A stretch of DNA of 64,000 nucleotides from Pseudoips prasinana (lineage: Eukaryota; Arthropoda; Insecta; Lepidoptera; Nolidae), in assembly GCA_951640165.1 (NCBI GenBank), contig OX621251.1, forward strand, positions 32,512,893 to 32,576,892, written 5' to 3'. Every line of letters starts with the position of its first letter. Position 1 is the first letter of the stretch. The notes beneath the pieces were generated by a model. It was not told the DNA's origin and searched no databases. It saw nothing but the letters and a program-made list of their open reading frames with translations. A program made the translations under genes and the position numbers. Below, one piece after another: positions 10,240 to 19,875 of the stretch.

Positions 10240-10345
10240 TTTTCAAAAAGGTCCCATTAATCTCTTTGGGTCGACTCGGGATTAGAATCCAGGACCTTAT
10301 TATGTGTATAAGTTCTGTGTATCTCTCGCTCTACATTAATAGGCG
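10240..10345 (-). mobile_element. SINE M head fragment
   Basis: gggattagaatccaggacct is the inverse of a B-box-like region and is followed by the inverse of a tRNA-like head. Weak and diverged. Confidence 0.35.
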
Positions 10346-10479
10346 AATATGCGGGCTGTTTGGCCGATTCGAGGATAGGTGAAGGCATTTCGTCAGCACT
10401 AATGCAAACAAATGGTTATGAAGCTCAGATCATGCACTACACGATAGGGAAAGAGAAAGATCTTGACTTGAACGTACGC

Positions 10480-10690
10480 TGATGAACGCATGACGAGTGA
10501 GTTACGAAAAGTGTGATCGAGCGAAGCTAATGGAAGTTGAAACATAACTTAGTGAAGACAGAAGGGGAGAGAGAGTTACGTTTAGTATATTACTGTAGGT
10601 AGAGGTGAAAGAGAGGGGTTCGAGCACACATTTTATTTCTCTCTTTCTCTCAAAGCTCTCTCTCTCTACTTCAGTCGTATGGTCTAAAGC
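10480..10690. repeat. Dispersed repeat with GAGA/CTCT tracts
   Basis: gttacgaaaagtgtgatcg, tggaagttgaaa, cacacatttt and tctctctttctctc recur at 7.62-8.03 kb in a different arrangement. Family unknown. Confidence 0.35.
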
Positions 10691-10733
10691 AAACTCGTTT
10701 TATTTAATGATGACGCTTGCACTAGTAAAATAA

Positions 10734-10868
10734 TCCCGTACACACGGCTACATATCAAGCTATACTATTCCAGTATAAGCTGATCTCGCGTTGTATAGGG
10801 TTTTTATTAAATGAGACGTTAGCTTATATTGGAAAGGTATAGCTTGATATTTAGCCGTGTGTACTAGG
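10734..10868. mobile_element. 135-bp terminal-inverted-repeat element (MITE-like)
   Basis: The left arm (gtacacacggctacatatca, agctatactattccagtata) is matched in inverse by the right arm (tatattggaaaggtatagct, tgatatttagccgtgtgtac). The arms are about 45 bp and close to 90% identical. No coding capacity; only one copy here. Confidence 0.6.
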
Positions 10869-10914
10869 GGGACATTACAAGTTTACTTTACTTTTTCTTT
10901 ATACATCCAGTCTC

Positions 10915-11192
10915 AGTACTAATAATAATAATACTGTCCTCCAGGACGCATTTCGGCCACGGTGGCCACTCTACACTCTAGCCTCTCGATTAGGTACAGG
11001 ACCAACGGCTTTACGTGCTGTTTGAGGGCCGGGGGTATAAATAATATCGCCAACTCTCCGGCTTTGGGCTGATATTGAGAAATTTTCTTAACGGAAAAAT
11101 CCCAATATCACTTATCGTCTCGACACGGGATTTGAACCTAGGTCCTCATTATCTGCAGTTGAACACGCTACCACTAAACCAACGGGGCAGTA
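10915..11192 (-). mobile_element. tRNA-derived SINE, family M, near full length
   Basis: The minus strand begins ccgttggtttagtggtagcg (A box), then ggacctaggttcaaatcccg (B box), then a body through gatattgggatttttccgtt and cctgtacctaatcgagaggc, ending in a short (ATT)n tail. This is the best copy for defining family M. Promoter boxes look intact. Confidence 0.75.
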
Positions 11193-11539
11193 AAACAGCA
11201 CAAGTCAAGGCAGTACAATAGTGGATAAAATAAATAGTTGTCCCATGCGTGTATCGAACCCGAACCACTTTAACCACTGCGACTCACGTGCACATGGTGA
11301 TTAATATGAAAAATTGCACCAATCTTGCAAAAAACACGACATTACGGCTGGTGAATGGCCGGCATTACATGCATACGTGACAGTAGACAGCGAGTCGCCA
11401 CAATCGATACGATTCAGTTATTATATTAGGTTTGATATTCGTCATCGCTTTCAATCGATAGAAACGGCCTGCATTAATAGATTGTACAGTACGAACGCTA
11501 ATAATATATTGAAACAAAACAATATGGACGATGTTAAAA
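11193..11539. other. No gene supported
   Basis: A plus-strand frame of about 86 codons spans 11,314-11,574 but has no recognisable motif and runs into a SINE fragment, so I do not call it. Confidence 0.4.
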
Positions 11540-11625
11540 TCCTGGGATATTATTCACACACGGCCATATTCTGATCCCAAACGAAGCAGAGCTTGTACTA
11601 TGGAAACCAGTTAACTGATATACTA
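11540..11625 (-). mobile_element. SINE D 3' fragment
   Basis: gatattattcacacacggcc, atcccaaacgaagcagagct and tgtactatggaaaccag are the inverse of the SINE D 3' body. Confidence 0.6.
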
Positions 11626-11671
11626 CATATTTTCCAATTTTATTTTCCAATTTAGAAAACTTTTAACTCAA

Positions 11672-12145
11672 TCGTCATCATCATATCAGCAGAAATACGT
11701 CCACTGCTGGACAAGGGCCTCCCCCAAAGATCTCCACAATTGCTGGTCTTGCGTTACCCGCATCCAGCAGCTTCCAGCGGCCTTCGAAAGATCATCGGTC
11801 CCTCTTGTAGGGTGCCTGCCCACGTTGCGACTTCCGGTTTGAAGTCGCTACTCGAGAACCTTAAACCAACCAACCACCTCCAACCAAACCAGCCTCAGCG
11901 GCCGTCGGTTCTATGCTATGCATAGCAATGCCCACTTCCACTTCAACTTGGCAATTCTTTGGGCTATGTCCTTTGGTTCACCTGCGGATCTCAACATTTA
12001 TGAAACTCCAAGCACAGCCCTCTCATAGCTCCTTGGTTTGATTTCAGTGACAAAAAACATGCGGGGCAGGCTTGGCCTTGCAATTCATTTCGGCAATTCT
12101 TTGGGCTATGTCGGCTACTTTGGTTTGCCTGCGGATTTCATTAAG
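11672..12145 (-). mobile_element. RTE-type 3' end, family A copy 4, rearranged
   Basis: The tail and conserved end are at 11,672-11,745. An (AACC)-like expansion interrupts it at about 11,863-11,895. The ggcaattctttgggctatgtc block occurs twice (about 11,950 and 12,090), so part of the element is duplicated. Confidence 0.65.
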
Positions 12146-12387
12146 ATACAGTCGAGGTAACATACTTTTATTTTAATTAAGTCATACGCGCCTTCACTCG
12201 TGGAAATATAGCTAATCCCCAACTAGATAAGATGTTATAACAATGTATTGCGCTCGTGGATATGCACGAGGCAAAGTGTGGGACGGTGAATCATAACACA
12301 CTTCAGAACTTAGATATTCATATCAGTAGTTATTTGTCATTCTCTGTTACTCACTGACGCATCGTAAGGACAGTAGTTTTGCTCTTG

Positions 12388-12515
12388 TCAGAGTTGTTCA
12401 AGCCGCCCAGTAGCACTCTAACTCGAATTTTTTTATAATGCCTACGACCGGGACCGGAAGCTCTAGGTGCCCTCAGAAGTACGGAGACGCTCAAATATTA
12501 AACATCAGTGGTGAT
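12388..12515 (-). mobile_element. 5S-rRNA-like SINE, family G copy 1
   Basis: gagttgttcaagccgcccag at the start and acggagacgctcaaatatta further on are the inverse of family G. The 5S-like head is lost or too diverged. Confidence 0.6.
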
Positions 12516-12697
12516 CACCAGGCTGTTAACTACGCCAATCGCTTACAGACTTGTGAGAGGGGAGAGACTGGCTATGAGGGACTAAATACTACTGAAGCTG
12601 GTCATGTGCAACTTCTTGGTCCAAAAATGTTTCCCTTTGATGAAATAATTTGTAGTTACACTAAATTGTCGAACTCATCTTTCCATTCGATTTTATG
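12516..12697 (+). other. Unassigned segment with open frame
   Basis: A plus-strand frame from 12,438 stays open to 12,749, but it crosses both a SINE G fragment and a MITE, so the whole cannot be one gene. The middle part reads protein-like (ETGYEGLNTTEAGHVQLLG) without a recognised family. Confidence 0.2.
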
Positions 12698-12834
12698 TAC
12701 AGACGCCAGCACGTCCAGCTACCCCAATCTGTCAAATTTCTTTGATTGATTCCAACTTCATCACATAAGTATAAGGTTCACTTTCTATTGGGGAAATTTG
12801 ACAGTTGGGGTAGCTCGATGTGCTGGCGTCTGTA
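12698..12834. mobile_element. Palindromic MITE, family T copy 1
   Basis: Arms of about 42 bp: tacagacgccagcacgtcca, gctaccccaatctgtcaaat on the left and their inverse on the right. The ends read TA-CAGACGCC...GGCGTCTG-TA, as expected if TA is a Tc1/mariner-type target. Two full sister copies lie at 34.8 and 57.2 kb and a half copy at 45.95 kb. Confidence 0.75.
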
Positions 12835-12839
12835 CAAGT

Positions 12840-13370
12840 AAGCTTGCAAACAAGCCAATGGTACAATGTGATAAAAGCGGTCACCGTTGCCTGGTAGAAA
12901 GTGACCATTAGATTAAATAATTAATCCGGACACATTGTACCCCTTCAGGCAGGCAGTATATACTATAGCCGGAATAGTCTCTTTTTAAAACTATTGGTCA
13001 AATATACTCGTAGCTTGTAAACTTGGTATCATAGTATCACCCGAAGAACCTTCTTTTACTTCATTTATAGATCTCATATTATAATGCAGCTGTATCCACT
13101 CTCTCCGGTTCACCAATTGCCTCAACGAGTTTGTTCGGACTTTGTTTATATTCGTACCAATGCCCTCCATGACCCTAAACCGGTCAGGAGGCTCACGTCA
13201 ACGCATATTAACGTAGAGCGACAGTTGCACAAAACCTTCCTAAAATCACGTTAGTATTTGCCTATAGTCGTGGTTTGAAGCCTAAAGGTAGTACTCTCCA
13301 GCACGGTCGCTTCTATTGTAGGCAGTGTAAACATAAAAAAAATAAAGCTTTGAGGTGAGTTGTAAATTTA
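12840..13370. other. No gene seen
   Basis: Mixed sequence ending in an A-rich aaaaaaaataaag tract. No supported frame or repeat. Confidence 0.35.
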
Positions 13371-13372
13371 GA

Positions 13373-13475
13373 CGGTCCGGTTGGCCTGGTTGGTAGATAA
13401 CTACCTTTCACGCTGAAGGTCGTGGGTTCGATTCCCACCCAGTTCAGATATTTGTGTTTATGAACATGTCTGTTT
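13373..13475 (+). mobile_element. SINE D head
   Basis: ggttggcctggttggtagat (A box) and gtcgtgggttcgattcccac (B box), then tgaacatgtctgtttac. It is truncated where SINE C begins. Confidence 0.7.
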
Positions 13476-13496
13476 ACAATTATTTAATAATAATTA

Positions 13497-13733
13497 TTTT
13501 GTCACACACGGCCGTCTGATACCAAACTAAGCAACTAAGCTTGTACTATGGGTACCAGGCGACGATATACATACTTATATATATAGATAAATACTTATAT
13601 ACATAGAAACCATCCATGACTCAGAAACAAATATTCGCGCTCATCACACAAATATTTGCACTTACCGGGGTTCGAACCCAGGAACACCAGCTTCGTAGGC
13701 AGGAGCACTACCAACTAGGCTTCACTGACCGTG
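13497..13733 (-). mobile_element. tRNA-derived SINE, family C copy 1
   Basis: The minus strand reads gtgctcctgcctacgaagct, ctgggttcgaaccccggtaa (B box), then the body and tgtgtgac end. Some 5' mutations near cactgaccgtgaag. Confidence 0.75.
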
Positions 13734-13920
13734 AAGCCGCATTAGGGAAACTAATCTCTGTGTCGCAGGGTACTTTACGAACAAATAATTGACGGACACA
13801 AATTGCATTCAGACTCAGGACAACTATTTATGTGTCTCAGTGTGTGTGTGTGCACGGAAACCGAACTCGGGACACGAAGTGGCGAGGCGACTGTCTAAAC
13901 CGCTTCGCAACGCGTGTAAT
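13734..13920 (-). mobile_element. SINE F copy 4
   Basis: tctgtgtcgcagggtacttt and the inverse head with gcgaggcgactgtctaaacc. It carries a (TG)n expansion at about 13,838-13,852 and directly follows SINE C. Confidence 0.7.
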
Positions 13921-14134
13921 TGTGTGTATACAGTTTCTAATATGACATTGTCTGCGCCGTAGCAATGAACCTCTAGCATCTGAATATTAGACGAATAATT
14001 CAATTTTACCACACTCGTCTGCAGTCTTTATCAACACCTGCGGCCGCGCTTAAATTTACTTAAGATGCAAACTTGTCACATTCCACTAGCTAGATACTCG
14101 TATTTAAGAAGAAAAGGCTAGCTATAATATGGCT

Positions 14135-14370
14135 GTGTGGTGACGGCATAGAATATCATCACGCCATCTCATCCCGTGGGGAGCGTAGAAATCAACCGAG
14201 GGTATACCTGCCATAGAACGGGCAGCAGCGTTTTTCTGTGAACTATGACCATCAAACTGCGATCGCCAACCCGCCTGCCAAGCGTGGCGATTATGGCATA
14301 TCCCCCATTCTTTGGGTAGGCTTTTGTCCAGCAGTGGACATACTTTGGCTGACATCATGGATATGTTTAT
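14135..14370 (+). mobile_element. RTE-related 3' end, family B copy 1
   Basis: tgacggcatagaatatcatc, atctcatcccgtggggagcg, gatcgccaacccgcctgcca and cttttgtccagcagtggaca then ctttggctgacat. The last part is nearly the same as the 3' end of family A, so B and A share an end. Followed by poly(T) at 14,371-14,387. Confidence 0.7.
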
Positions 14371-14388
14371 TTTTTTTTTTTTTTTTAG

Positions 14389-14623
14389 GGTCAATGTCAC
14401 ACAGATTATCCTAGCCCCAAACTAAGCAAAGCTTGTACTATGGGTACCAGGCGACGATATACATACTTATATAGATAAATACTTATATACATAGAAAACA
14501 TCCATGACTCAGAAACAAATATTCGTGCTCATCACACAAATATTTGCACTTACCGGGATTCGAACCCAGGACCACCAGCTTCGTAGGCAGGAGCATTACC
14601 AACTAGGCTACGGTGAACGTCGA
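14389..14623 (-). mobile_element. SINE C copy 2
   Basis: The plus strand shows gtcacacagattatcctagc, agcttgtactatgggtacca and gggattcgaacccaggacca, the inverse of the C consensus. B box intact. Confidence 0.8.
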
Positions 14624-14859
14624 ATATTCGTACGTACCAGCTTGCCTTGTGGTTGACTGTTGGACTGTGGAGTTAGTGGTCTCACGTTCAAACCCCAGTT
14701 GCGTACCACTGACTTTTGAAGTTCATGTATCATACCGGGGTCATGAAAAACCCGATCAGGGATTTATCCATTCTGTAGATTATTATACTAACGCTAGACC
14801 AGTGCGCCCGAACTGTGATAATAAATTTTTTTTAAAATTTGAGCCGTCACGGGACGCCT

Positions 14860-15082
14860 GGGAGATGTGAAACATCGACATTATTTTTTAAAATTAATAT
14901 GACGAAAAGAACATATTTTGATATGAACTAAATATGTCATAATGAAAAAATAATATATTACGATTAATAATCGCACAGTCGATTGTTTTGTTTCACATCA
15001 AAAAGAAAAATAAAAAAAAACGTGGCGACGCGTCGCTCCCCCAGAAATCTTTTTTACGTGCGGCTATAGATGTTTCACATCT
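14860..15082. repeat. Inverted GATGTGAAACATC motif pair
   Basis: agatgtgaaacatc at 14,862-14,875 is repeated in inverse at 15,069-15,082; a partial third version, tgtttcacatc, is at 14,989-14,999. May bound a small element; no coding inside. Confidence 0.4.
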
Positions 15083-15090
15083 AAAAAAAT

Positions 15091-15177
15091 ATTTATACGT
15101 ACAATAAAGAATCTTGTATCATATTAAAAATATATTTATACGGACAATAAAGAATCTTGTATCATATTAAAAATATT
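15091..15177 (+). repeat. Tandem duplication, period about 43 bp
   Basis: Two units each containing atatttatac.acaataaag and aatcttgtatcatattaaaa, differing by about one base (cgtac versus cggac). Confidence 0.8.
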
Positions 15178-15212
15178 ACATACATAGATTCATGGCTCTT
15201 ACCCAGAGGGGT

Positions 15213-15402
15213 ACGACAGATATTTGTGTGATGAACATGTCTATTTGTCCTGAGTCTACGTGTAATTATTTATATAAGTACCTATATATTTACACAAAAG
15301 AAAAGTTGTAGGTATATATAATATATCAGTTATCTGGTATTCATAGTACAAGCTCTGTTCAGTTTGGGATCAGATGGCCGAGTGTGAATAATGTTCCAGA
15401 AC
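15213..15402 (+). mobile_element. SINE D body
   Basis: tgaacatgtctatttgtcct, atcagttatctggtattcat and agtacaagctctgttcagtt match the D consensus. The tRNA-like head is missing. Confidence 0.7.
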
Positions 15403-15421
15403 ATAATTATTATGTTTATAT

Positions 15422-15493
15422 ACATAGCGTTACTACACAAATAATAATAATCATTATAATATGATTATTATTATTTGTGTAGTTACGCTATGT
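15422..15493. repeat. 33-bp near-perfect inverted repeat
   Basis: Arms 15,422-15,454 and 15,461-15,493 match at 32 of 33 positions, with a 6-base spacer tataat. Confidence 0.9.
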
Positions 15494-15659
15494 TATGTAT
15501 ATTTTATCTTTTAACATTCCCCGCAATACTACTTTCCAATTTTTTTTTTTAATTGTTCTTTCTGGTCCGGAATTCACACCTTTAACACTTCTATAATCGA
15601 AAATATGACTTATCGATACCTTTTTTTGACAAAACCAACTTGATATCTTTTATAAAACC

Positions 15660-16040
15660 CACGGGATGGCATGGGATGGCCCTAATATCCATTTGAGACC
15701 AGAAACCATACGACTAATATCCAATCTAAAAAACTTAAGAGAGGTAGGGCATAGCGTTCATTCGCTCAAAGAGCAGCCCGACTGGGGAAGTACCTCCACC
15801 TTACAGAAGACATTCCTTAATAATAACATTAATAATTTTAATGTTGTGTTTCCGAGTGTGAGTAAGGTCGCCAGAGCTCATTGGGGTGGGGGGAAGGGTC
15901 AGCAACACTTGTTTGCTGACTCTAAAAGGCCGGCAACGCACTCGCGACTCCTCTGGTGTCGCGAGTGTCCATGGGCGGCGGTGATCACTTACCATCAGGT
16001 GACACACTTGCTCGTTTGTCGCCCTCTGAAATAAAAAAAG
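15660..16040 (+). mobile_element. Lepidopteran retroposon with TTACCATCAGGTGA end, family E copy 1
   Basis: Longest copy. cccgactggggaagtacctc near 15,780, gagtgtgagtaaggtcgcca, aaggccggcaacgcactcgc, gtgatcacttaccatcaggt, then gctcgtttgtcgccct and a short poly(A). Non-coding, no target duplication found. Confidence 0.7.
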
Positions 16041-16439
16041 AAACTTACATATTGCTAATATTATTAATAGTATACTAGCCATACATAACTCCAGATAATT
16101 TAACTACACAAATTGTAATAAACATCATAGTACATTTTATCTTTTAACATTCCCCACCCTACTATACTATTGTCCATGTTTTCCACTATTTTTTTAAATT
16201 GTCAACCGTAGACTCTGTCTAATGAAGGGTGTAATTAAATGTATTAATATTAATCAAGCTGTAAGTGCAGCGGGCACGCGAGCACGAACTTTATGAAACT
16301 TCTGATCGTAAAATGAGGAAAAAATGTTTTTACATGAGTTTAAAGTATTTTAAAGTGCAATGTTAAGCTGCAAATCAATGGACTTACGGAGCTTAGCCAC
16401 GCTAGTTTTAGATGGATGACCGGTGATTATTGCTAATTA

Positions 16440-16550
16440 TTATTATGCATTATTTGGAACTTACTATCAAATCAAATCAAATTATTTTATTAGCAATACA
16501 GGTCAGTACAAAATGTTGTTACTATACCGATATAACTACAATATTTTCAA
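16440..16550 (-). mobile_element. LINE 3' tail relic
   Basis: A (ATCAAATCAA)-type tract followed by attattttattagcaata looks like the inverse of a LINE 3' UTR with a (TTTGA)n tail, like the one at 60.4 kb. Confidence 0.4.
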
Positions 16551-16551
16551 A

Positions 16552-16665
16552 TCCTACAAATATTATAAATGTGAAAGTTTGTCTGTATGGATGAATGGAT
16601 GTTTGTTAATATTTCACGCAAAAACTACGAAACGGGTTTTGAGGAAACTTTGTAGTAATAGATAG
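16552..16665 (+). mobile_element. Helitron 5' half
   Basis: Starts A-TCCTACAAATATTATAAATG and continues gtgaaagtttgtctgtatgg and caaaaactacgaaacggg. The 3' part is replaced by LINE family N. Confidence 0.6.
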
Positions 16666-16666
16666 G

Positions 16667-16790
16667 TACACTTTATTGCACATTACTGAATAAAAAGTTA
16701 GATGTATAGACATAGTTTTAAATTATGTACAATTGGCGGTCTTATCGCATAAGAGCGATTTCTTCCAGACAATATAATATCTTATTATAT
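16667..16790 (-). mobile_element. LINE 3' UTR, family N copy 1
   Basis: ggcggtcttatcgcataaga and gcgatttcttccagaca recur at 23.73 and 51.62 kb in the same relation to an A/T-rich end. Confidence 0.6.
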
Positions 16791-16831
16791 AATAGCTTAT
16801 TTAAGATAAATAATATATGCTCTCCGTAAAT

Positions 16832-17065
16832 GATCGGAGAGGTTAAGCAACTAGGCCTGAACTGATCGCGAGTCAGTACATAGATGGGTGACCGCCAAAG
16901 TGGTTTAATTTCTGAGTGGCTCTGTCCTTCGGAGGGCACGTTAAGCTGTCGGTCTCGGTTGTAGCCTCTAGACAACAGTCGTTAAACCATGTCAGCGGCC
17001 AAAGCGCGGCTTGAACAACTCTGGCACAAGTTAACCACTGCGATACGATAAGTAAGTCAACTAGC
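16832..17065 (+). mobile_element. 5S-rRNA-like SINE, family G copy 2
   Basis: The head ggttaagcaactaggc, then gtcagtacatagatgggtga and ccgcc, matches the internal promoter region of 5S rRNA (box A, intermediate element, box C) in order. The body continues gcacgttaagctgtcggtct, gacaacagtcgttaaaccat and ggcttgaacaactctggcac. A ~10-base insertion lies between box A and box C. Confidence 0.7.
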
Positions 17066-17337
17066 CATACATACTCCAAATTGCAACTAGTAGCACTACT
17101 TCTTTTTCGTATAAACGGTTAAAAACAAACATAGTCTCGCATTATGTTAAAAACACAGTCATAAATTGGGTGCAATACCCTACTGTGTGGCGATGAAATG
17201 CAGTAAGTGCATACGAAACTGCGCAAATATTGATTTTGTGATTTAAACGGCGTGATTAATTACCTCGCCGTTATTGTCTTGCCGCCATGTTTGGTATTCG
17301 GCGATGACTTGTGGCTTAAATGACTTGAAGAGAATAA

Positions 17338-17400
17338 TGCCGTTGGCGCGCTTGGTAGCTTGCCTTTTACGCCGCAGGTTGTGAGTTCGATTCCCAAGAC
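17338..17400 (+). mobile_element. SINE D head, diverged
   Basis: gttggcgcgcttggtagctt and caggttgtgagttcgattcc keep both boxes with substitutions. The body is not recognisable. Confidence 0.55.
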
Positions 17401-17687
17401 AGATGTTTCTACGATTTGAAATATAAGTATGTCAATTTAATTTGACATAAATACGTGTCATTTTAAGGCCCTCTTTGTCCGTGAGGATGAGGTCTCAGCC
17501 ATTTTTTATTAGTATACGAGATTATTTGAGTATTTAAAACAATTTACCGGCAAATATATTTTTTCATGGCGTCCTAATTACGAAATGAATCTGCCTGAAA
17601 TTTAAATCAACGTAGATTTTAGTATGGAGTGACATAACAATACAAGCTATCAATTTAAGCCGTCTGGTCCGTCACCTTTCCGTAAGG

Positions 17688-17905
17688 GATCGATGAGATA
17701 ACTGGAGACTAGGCTCGCGGCAGTCCATAGATGGTCTCAGTGATTTAATTTTTACCGTCTCTATGCTTCGGAGGCACGTTAAGCTGTCGTCCCGGTTGTA
17801 GCCTTAACGTAACTGTCGTTAAGCCATGTCAAAAGCCTATTGGGCGGCTTGAATAACTCTGACACTAGGTAACCACTGCCCATACGATAAGTAAGTAAAA
17901 AGGTA
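17688..17905 (+). mobile_element. 5S-like SINE, family G copy 3
   Basis: gactaggctcgcggcagtcc, atagatgg, gcacgttaagctgtcgtccc, gtcgttaagccatgtcaaaa and gggcggcttgaataactctg. The box C region is damaged. Confidence 0.65.
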
Positions 17906-17988
17906 TCAATCCCGTAATGGTTTTCGGTAAAAATGGCGCTGGTAAAACTTTGGGTCGAAAGCAATGTCATATCATCATCATGGCGGTC

Positions 17989-18232
17989 GGTACGGTCACC
18001 GTAGCCTAGTTGGTAGTGCTCCTGCCTACGAAGCTAGTGGTCCTGGGTTCGAATCCCGGTAAGTGCAAATATTTGTGTCATGAGTTCGAATATTTGTTTA
18101 GGAGTCATGGATGTTTTCTATGTATATAAGTATTTATCTATCTATATAAGTATGTATATCGTCGCCTGGTACAAGCTTTGCTTAGTTTGGGGCTAGGATG
18201 ATCTGTGTGACATTGTCTCCAGATATTATTAT
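17989..18232 (+). mobile_element. tRNA-derived SINE, family C copy 3, good copy
   Basis: Box A tagcctagttgg at 18,002-18,013 and box B ggttcgaatcc at 18,046-18,056 have tRNA-like spacing. The body runs ttttctatgtatataagt, tatcgtcgcctggtac, gcttagtttggggctaggat and a short ATT-rich tail. Probably transcribed by Pol III when active; the partner LINE is not known. Confidence 0.8.
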
Positions 18233-18480
18233 TATGGCAGCTGAAAAACATCCATGGCTGGAGAAAGGCCTCCTCTAAAGATTTTCACAATGGAGTTGTA
18301 TCCAATATTTGGTGGGATATGCCATAATCGCTACGCTTAGCAGATGGGTTGGCGATCGCAGTATTTTGGTCAGAGTAGACAGAGATACTCTGCTACCCGG
18401 TCTCTGAGAGATACTCCTTCGGGACGACTTCTACGAGATGAAATCGGGTGGCGATATTCTTTCCCGTCAGCTACATAGCA
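18233..18480 (-). mobile_element. RTE-related 3' end, family B copy 2
   Basis: gatatgccataatcgctacg, gggttggcgatcgcagtatt and tctacgagatgaaatcgggt are the inverse of family B. Confidence 0.7.
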
Positions 18481-18853
18481 AGAGATTTAATAATAAATCG
18501 ATCAATATTACTTTTCTTGTCCTGGATTCGTTTATTTCATATTCTAAGTACATTGTTATTCACGATTTCAATTGATTTTTATCGCATTCTATTGCAAAAG
18601 CTCCAATATTAATCACTAACAAACAAACAATTTTATATCAAATCGTAACGATTGTTTGAATACACAATTGTATCAATTTATCAAGGGAAACGTGGCGAGG
18701 AAACAAAACGGAACATTATATTCTAAACATGTTTAATCGGATCCGATCGACAGTACGCCGCGCCTACTGTCAAGTAGTAGTAAAATGTAATGTTTTATTA
18801 CTGAAGAGAGTTTGTAGATTTTTATTGAATAAATTAATTTATTACATTAAGAT

Positions 18854-19125
18854 GTGAAGAATTGCAAAACTGAAGTGGCAGTGGGCGGGACACGTAGCTC
18901 GTAGAACAGGCGGCCGTTGGGTATAAAGGCTTTCGAGTGGCGACCACGAACCGGAAGACGCAGCGTGGGCAGGCCCCCTACAAGATGGGCCGATGATCTT
19001 GTGAGAGTCACTGGAAACTGCTGGTTGCGATTAGTGCAATACCGGCAATTGTGGAGATCTTTGGGGGAGGCCTTTGTCCAGGAGTGGACGTCTTTTGGCT
19101 GATATGATGATGATGATGATGATTG
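18854..19125 (+). mobile_element. RTE-type 3' end, family A copy 5
   Basis: gcaaaactgaagtggcagtg, tggcgaccacgaaccggaag and aagatgggccgatgatcttg encode the ...LKWQWAGHVA... and GRRSVGRPPTRWADDLVRV peptides, then gatctttgggggaggcc and (GAT)n. The terminal 61 codons are open. Confidence 0.75.
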
Positions 19126-19392
19126 ACGATGACGTATTTATTATAAAACCTAATTATTGCTAAGAAAACTATACATATATTAAATACAACTGCAATAAAG
19201 ATACTTATATTTTCTAAATACATACATATTATTTATAAGTAAACGTTATACTCAATTAATCTCAATCATCATACCTACACACATTTCATCTGGCTTAGAG
19301 TCAGGGTCCATAACCAAATAAAAAGGCTATTTAGTGATAGTATGTCAGTCGCAGTATTTCCAGTCGAAAGCCTTCGAATAGTGTGTGTACTT

Positions 19393-19483
19393 TCGCTTTC
19401 TCTGAACAACGAAATTTCGTTACGAACTTCACGTATAGCATATGCAAAGTTCGTAACGAAATTTTGTTGTTCGGAGAAAGCGA
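19393..19483. repeat. 37-bp near-perfect inverted repeat
   Basis: Arms 19,393-19,429 and 19,447-19,483 match at 35 of 37 positions with a 17-base spacer. The arm motif gaacaacgaaatttcgttac is itself partly palindromic. May be a small fold-back element. Confidence 0.85.
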
Positions 19484-19554
19484 GTAGGTCCCCCAGAGAC
19501 GTAGCCGCTCGCTATGGGTTTTATAAAAAGGCTCCGTGTCATCTCATGGAGAGA

Positions 19555-19862
19555 GAGCTATGCTCGAAGTTTCTCAGCGAGATCAAATCAAGAATGTTGA
19601 AATTCGAAGACAAACAACGTATTCGACATAGCCCAAAGAATTGCCAACCTGAAGTTACAGTCGCTGACGCAACCGACGGACGCTGGTGCAGAAAGGTTCT
19701 TGGCTAGTGACCACGTACTGGAAGACGCAGCGTGGAGATGGACCGATGATCTTCTGAGGCGACCCTCACTGGAAACCGCTGGAAGCGAAAGTCCTAGCAA
19801 TTGTGGAGATCTTTGGTGGAAGCCTTTATCGCCAGACAAAGGAAGTTTTTGGCTGATATGAC
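19555..19862 (+). mobile_element. RTE-type 3' end, family A copy 6
   Basis: gagatcaaatcaagaatgtt, agcccaaagaattgccaacc, then the conserved end with gagatctttggtggaagcct. It is diverged and lacks a clean (GAT)n tail. Confidence 0.65.
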
Positions 19863-19875
19863 TCTAGTTTTAAAA

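Noticed and set aside
12438..12749. 103-codon plus-strand ORF
   Set aside because: It spans a SINE G fragment and one arm of a palindromic MITE, so it cannot be an intact gene.
16832..16900. Possible 5S rRNA gene
   Set aside because: Only the internal promoter region resembles 5S; the ends do not pair and the sequence runs into a dispersed SINE body.
17989..18060. Apparent tRNA gene with A and B boxes
   Set aside because: The tRNA-like head continues into a body repeated many times here and does not complete an acceptor stem. It is SINE C. The same applies to heads of D, D2, F and M.
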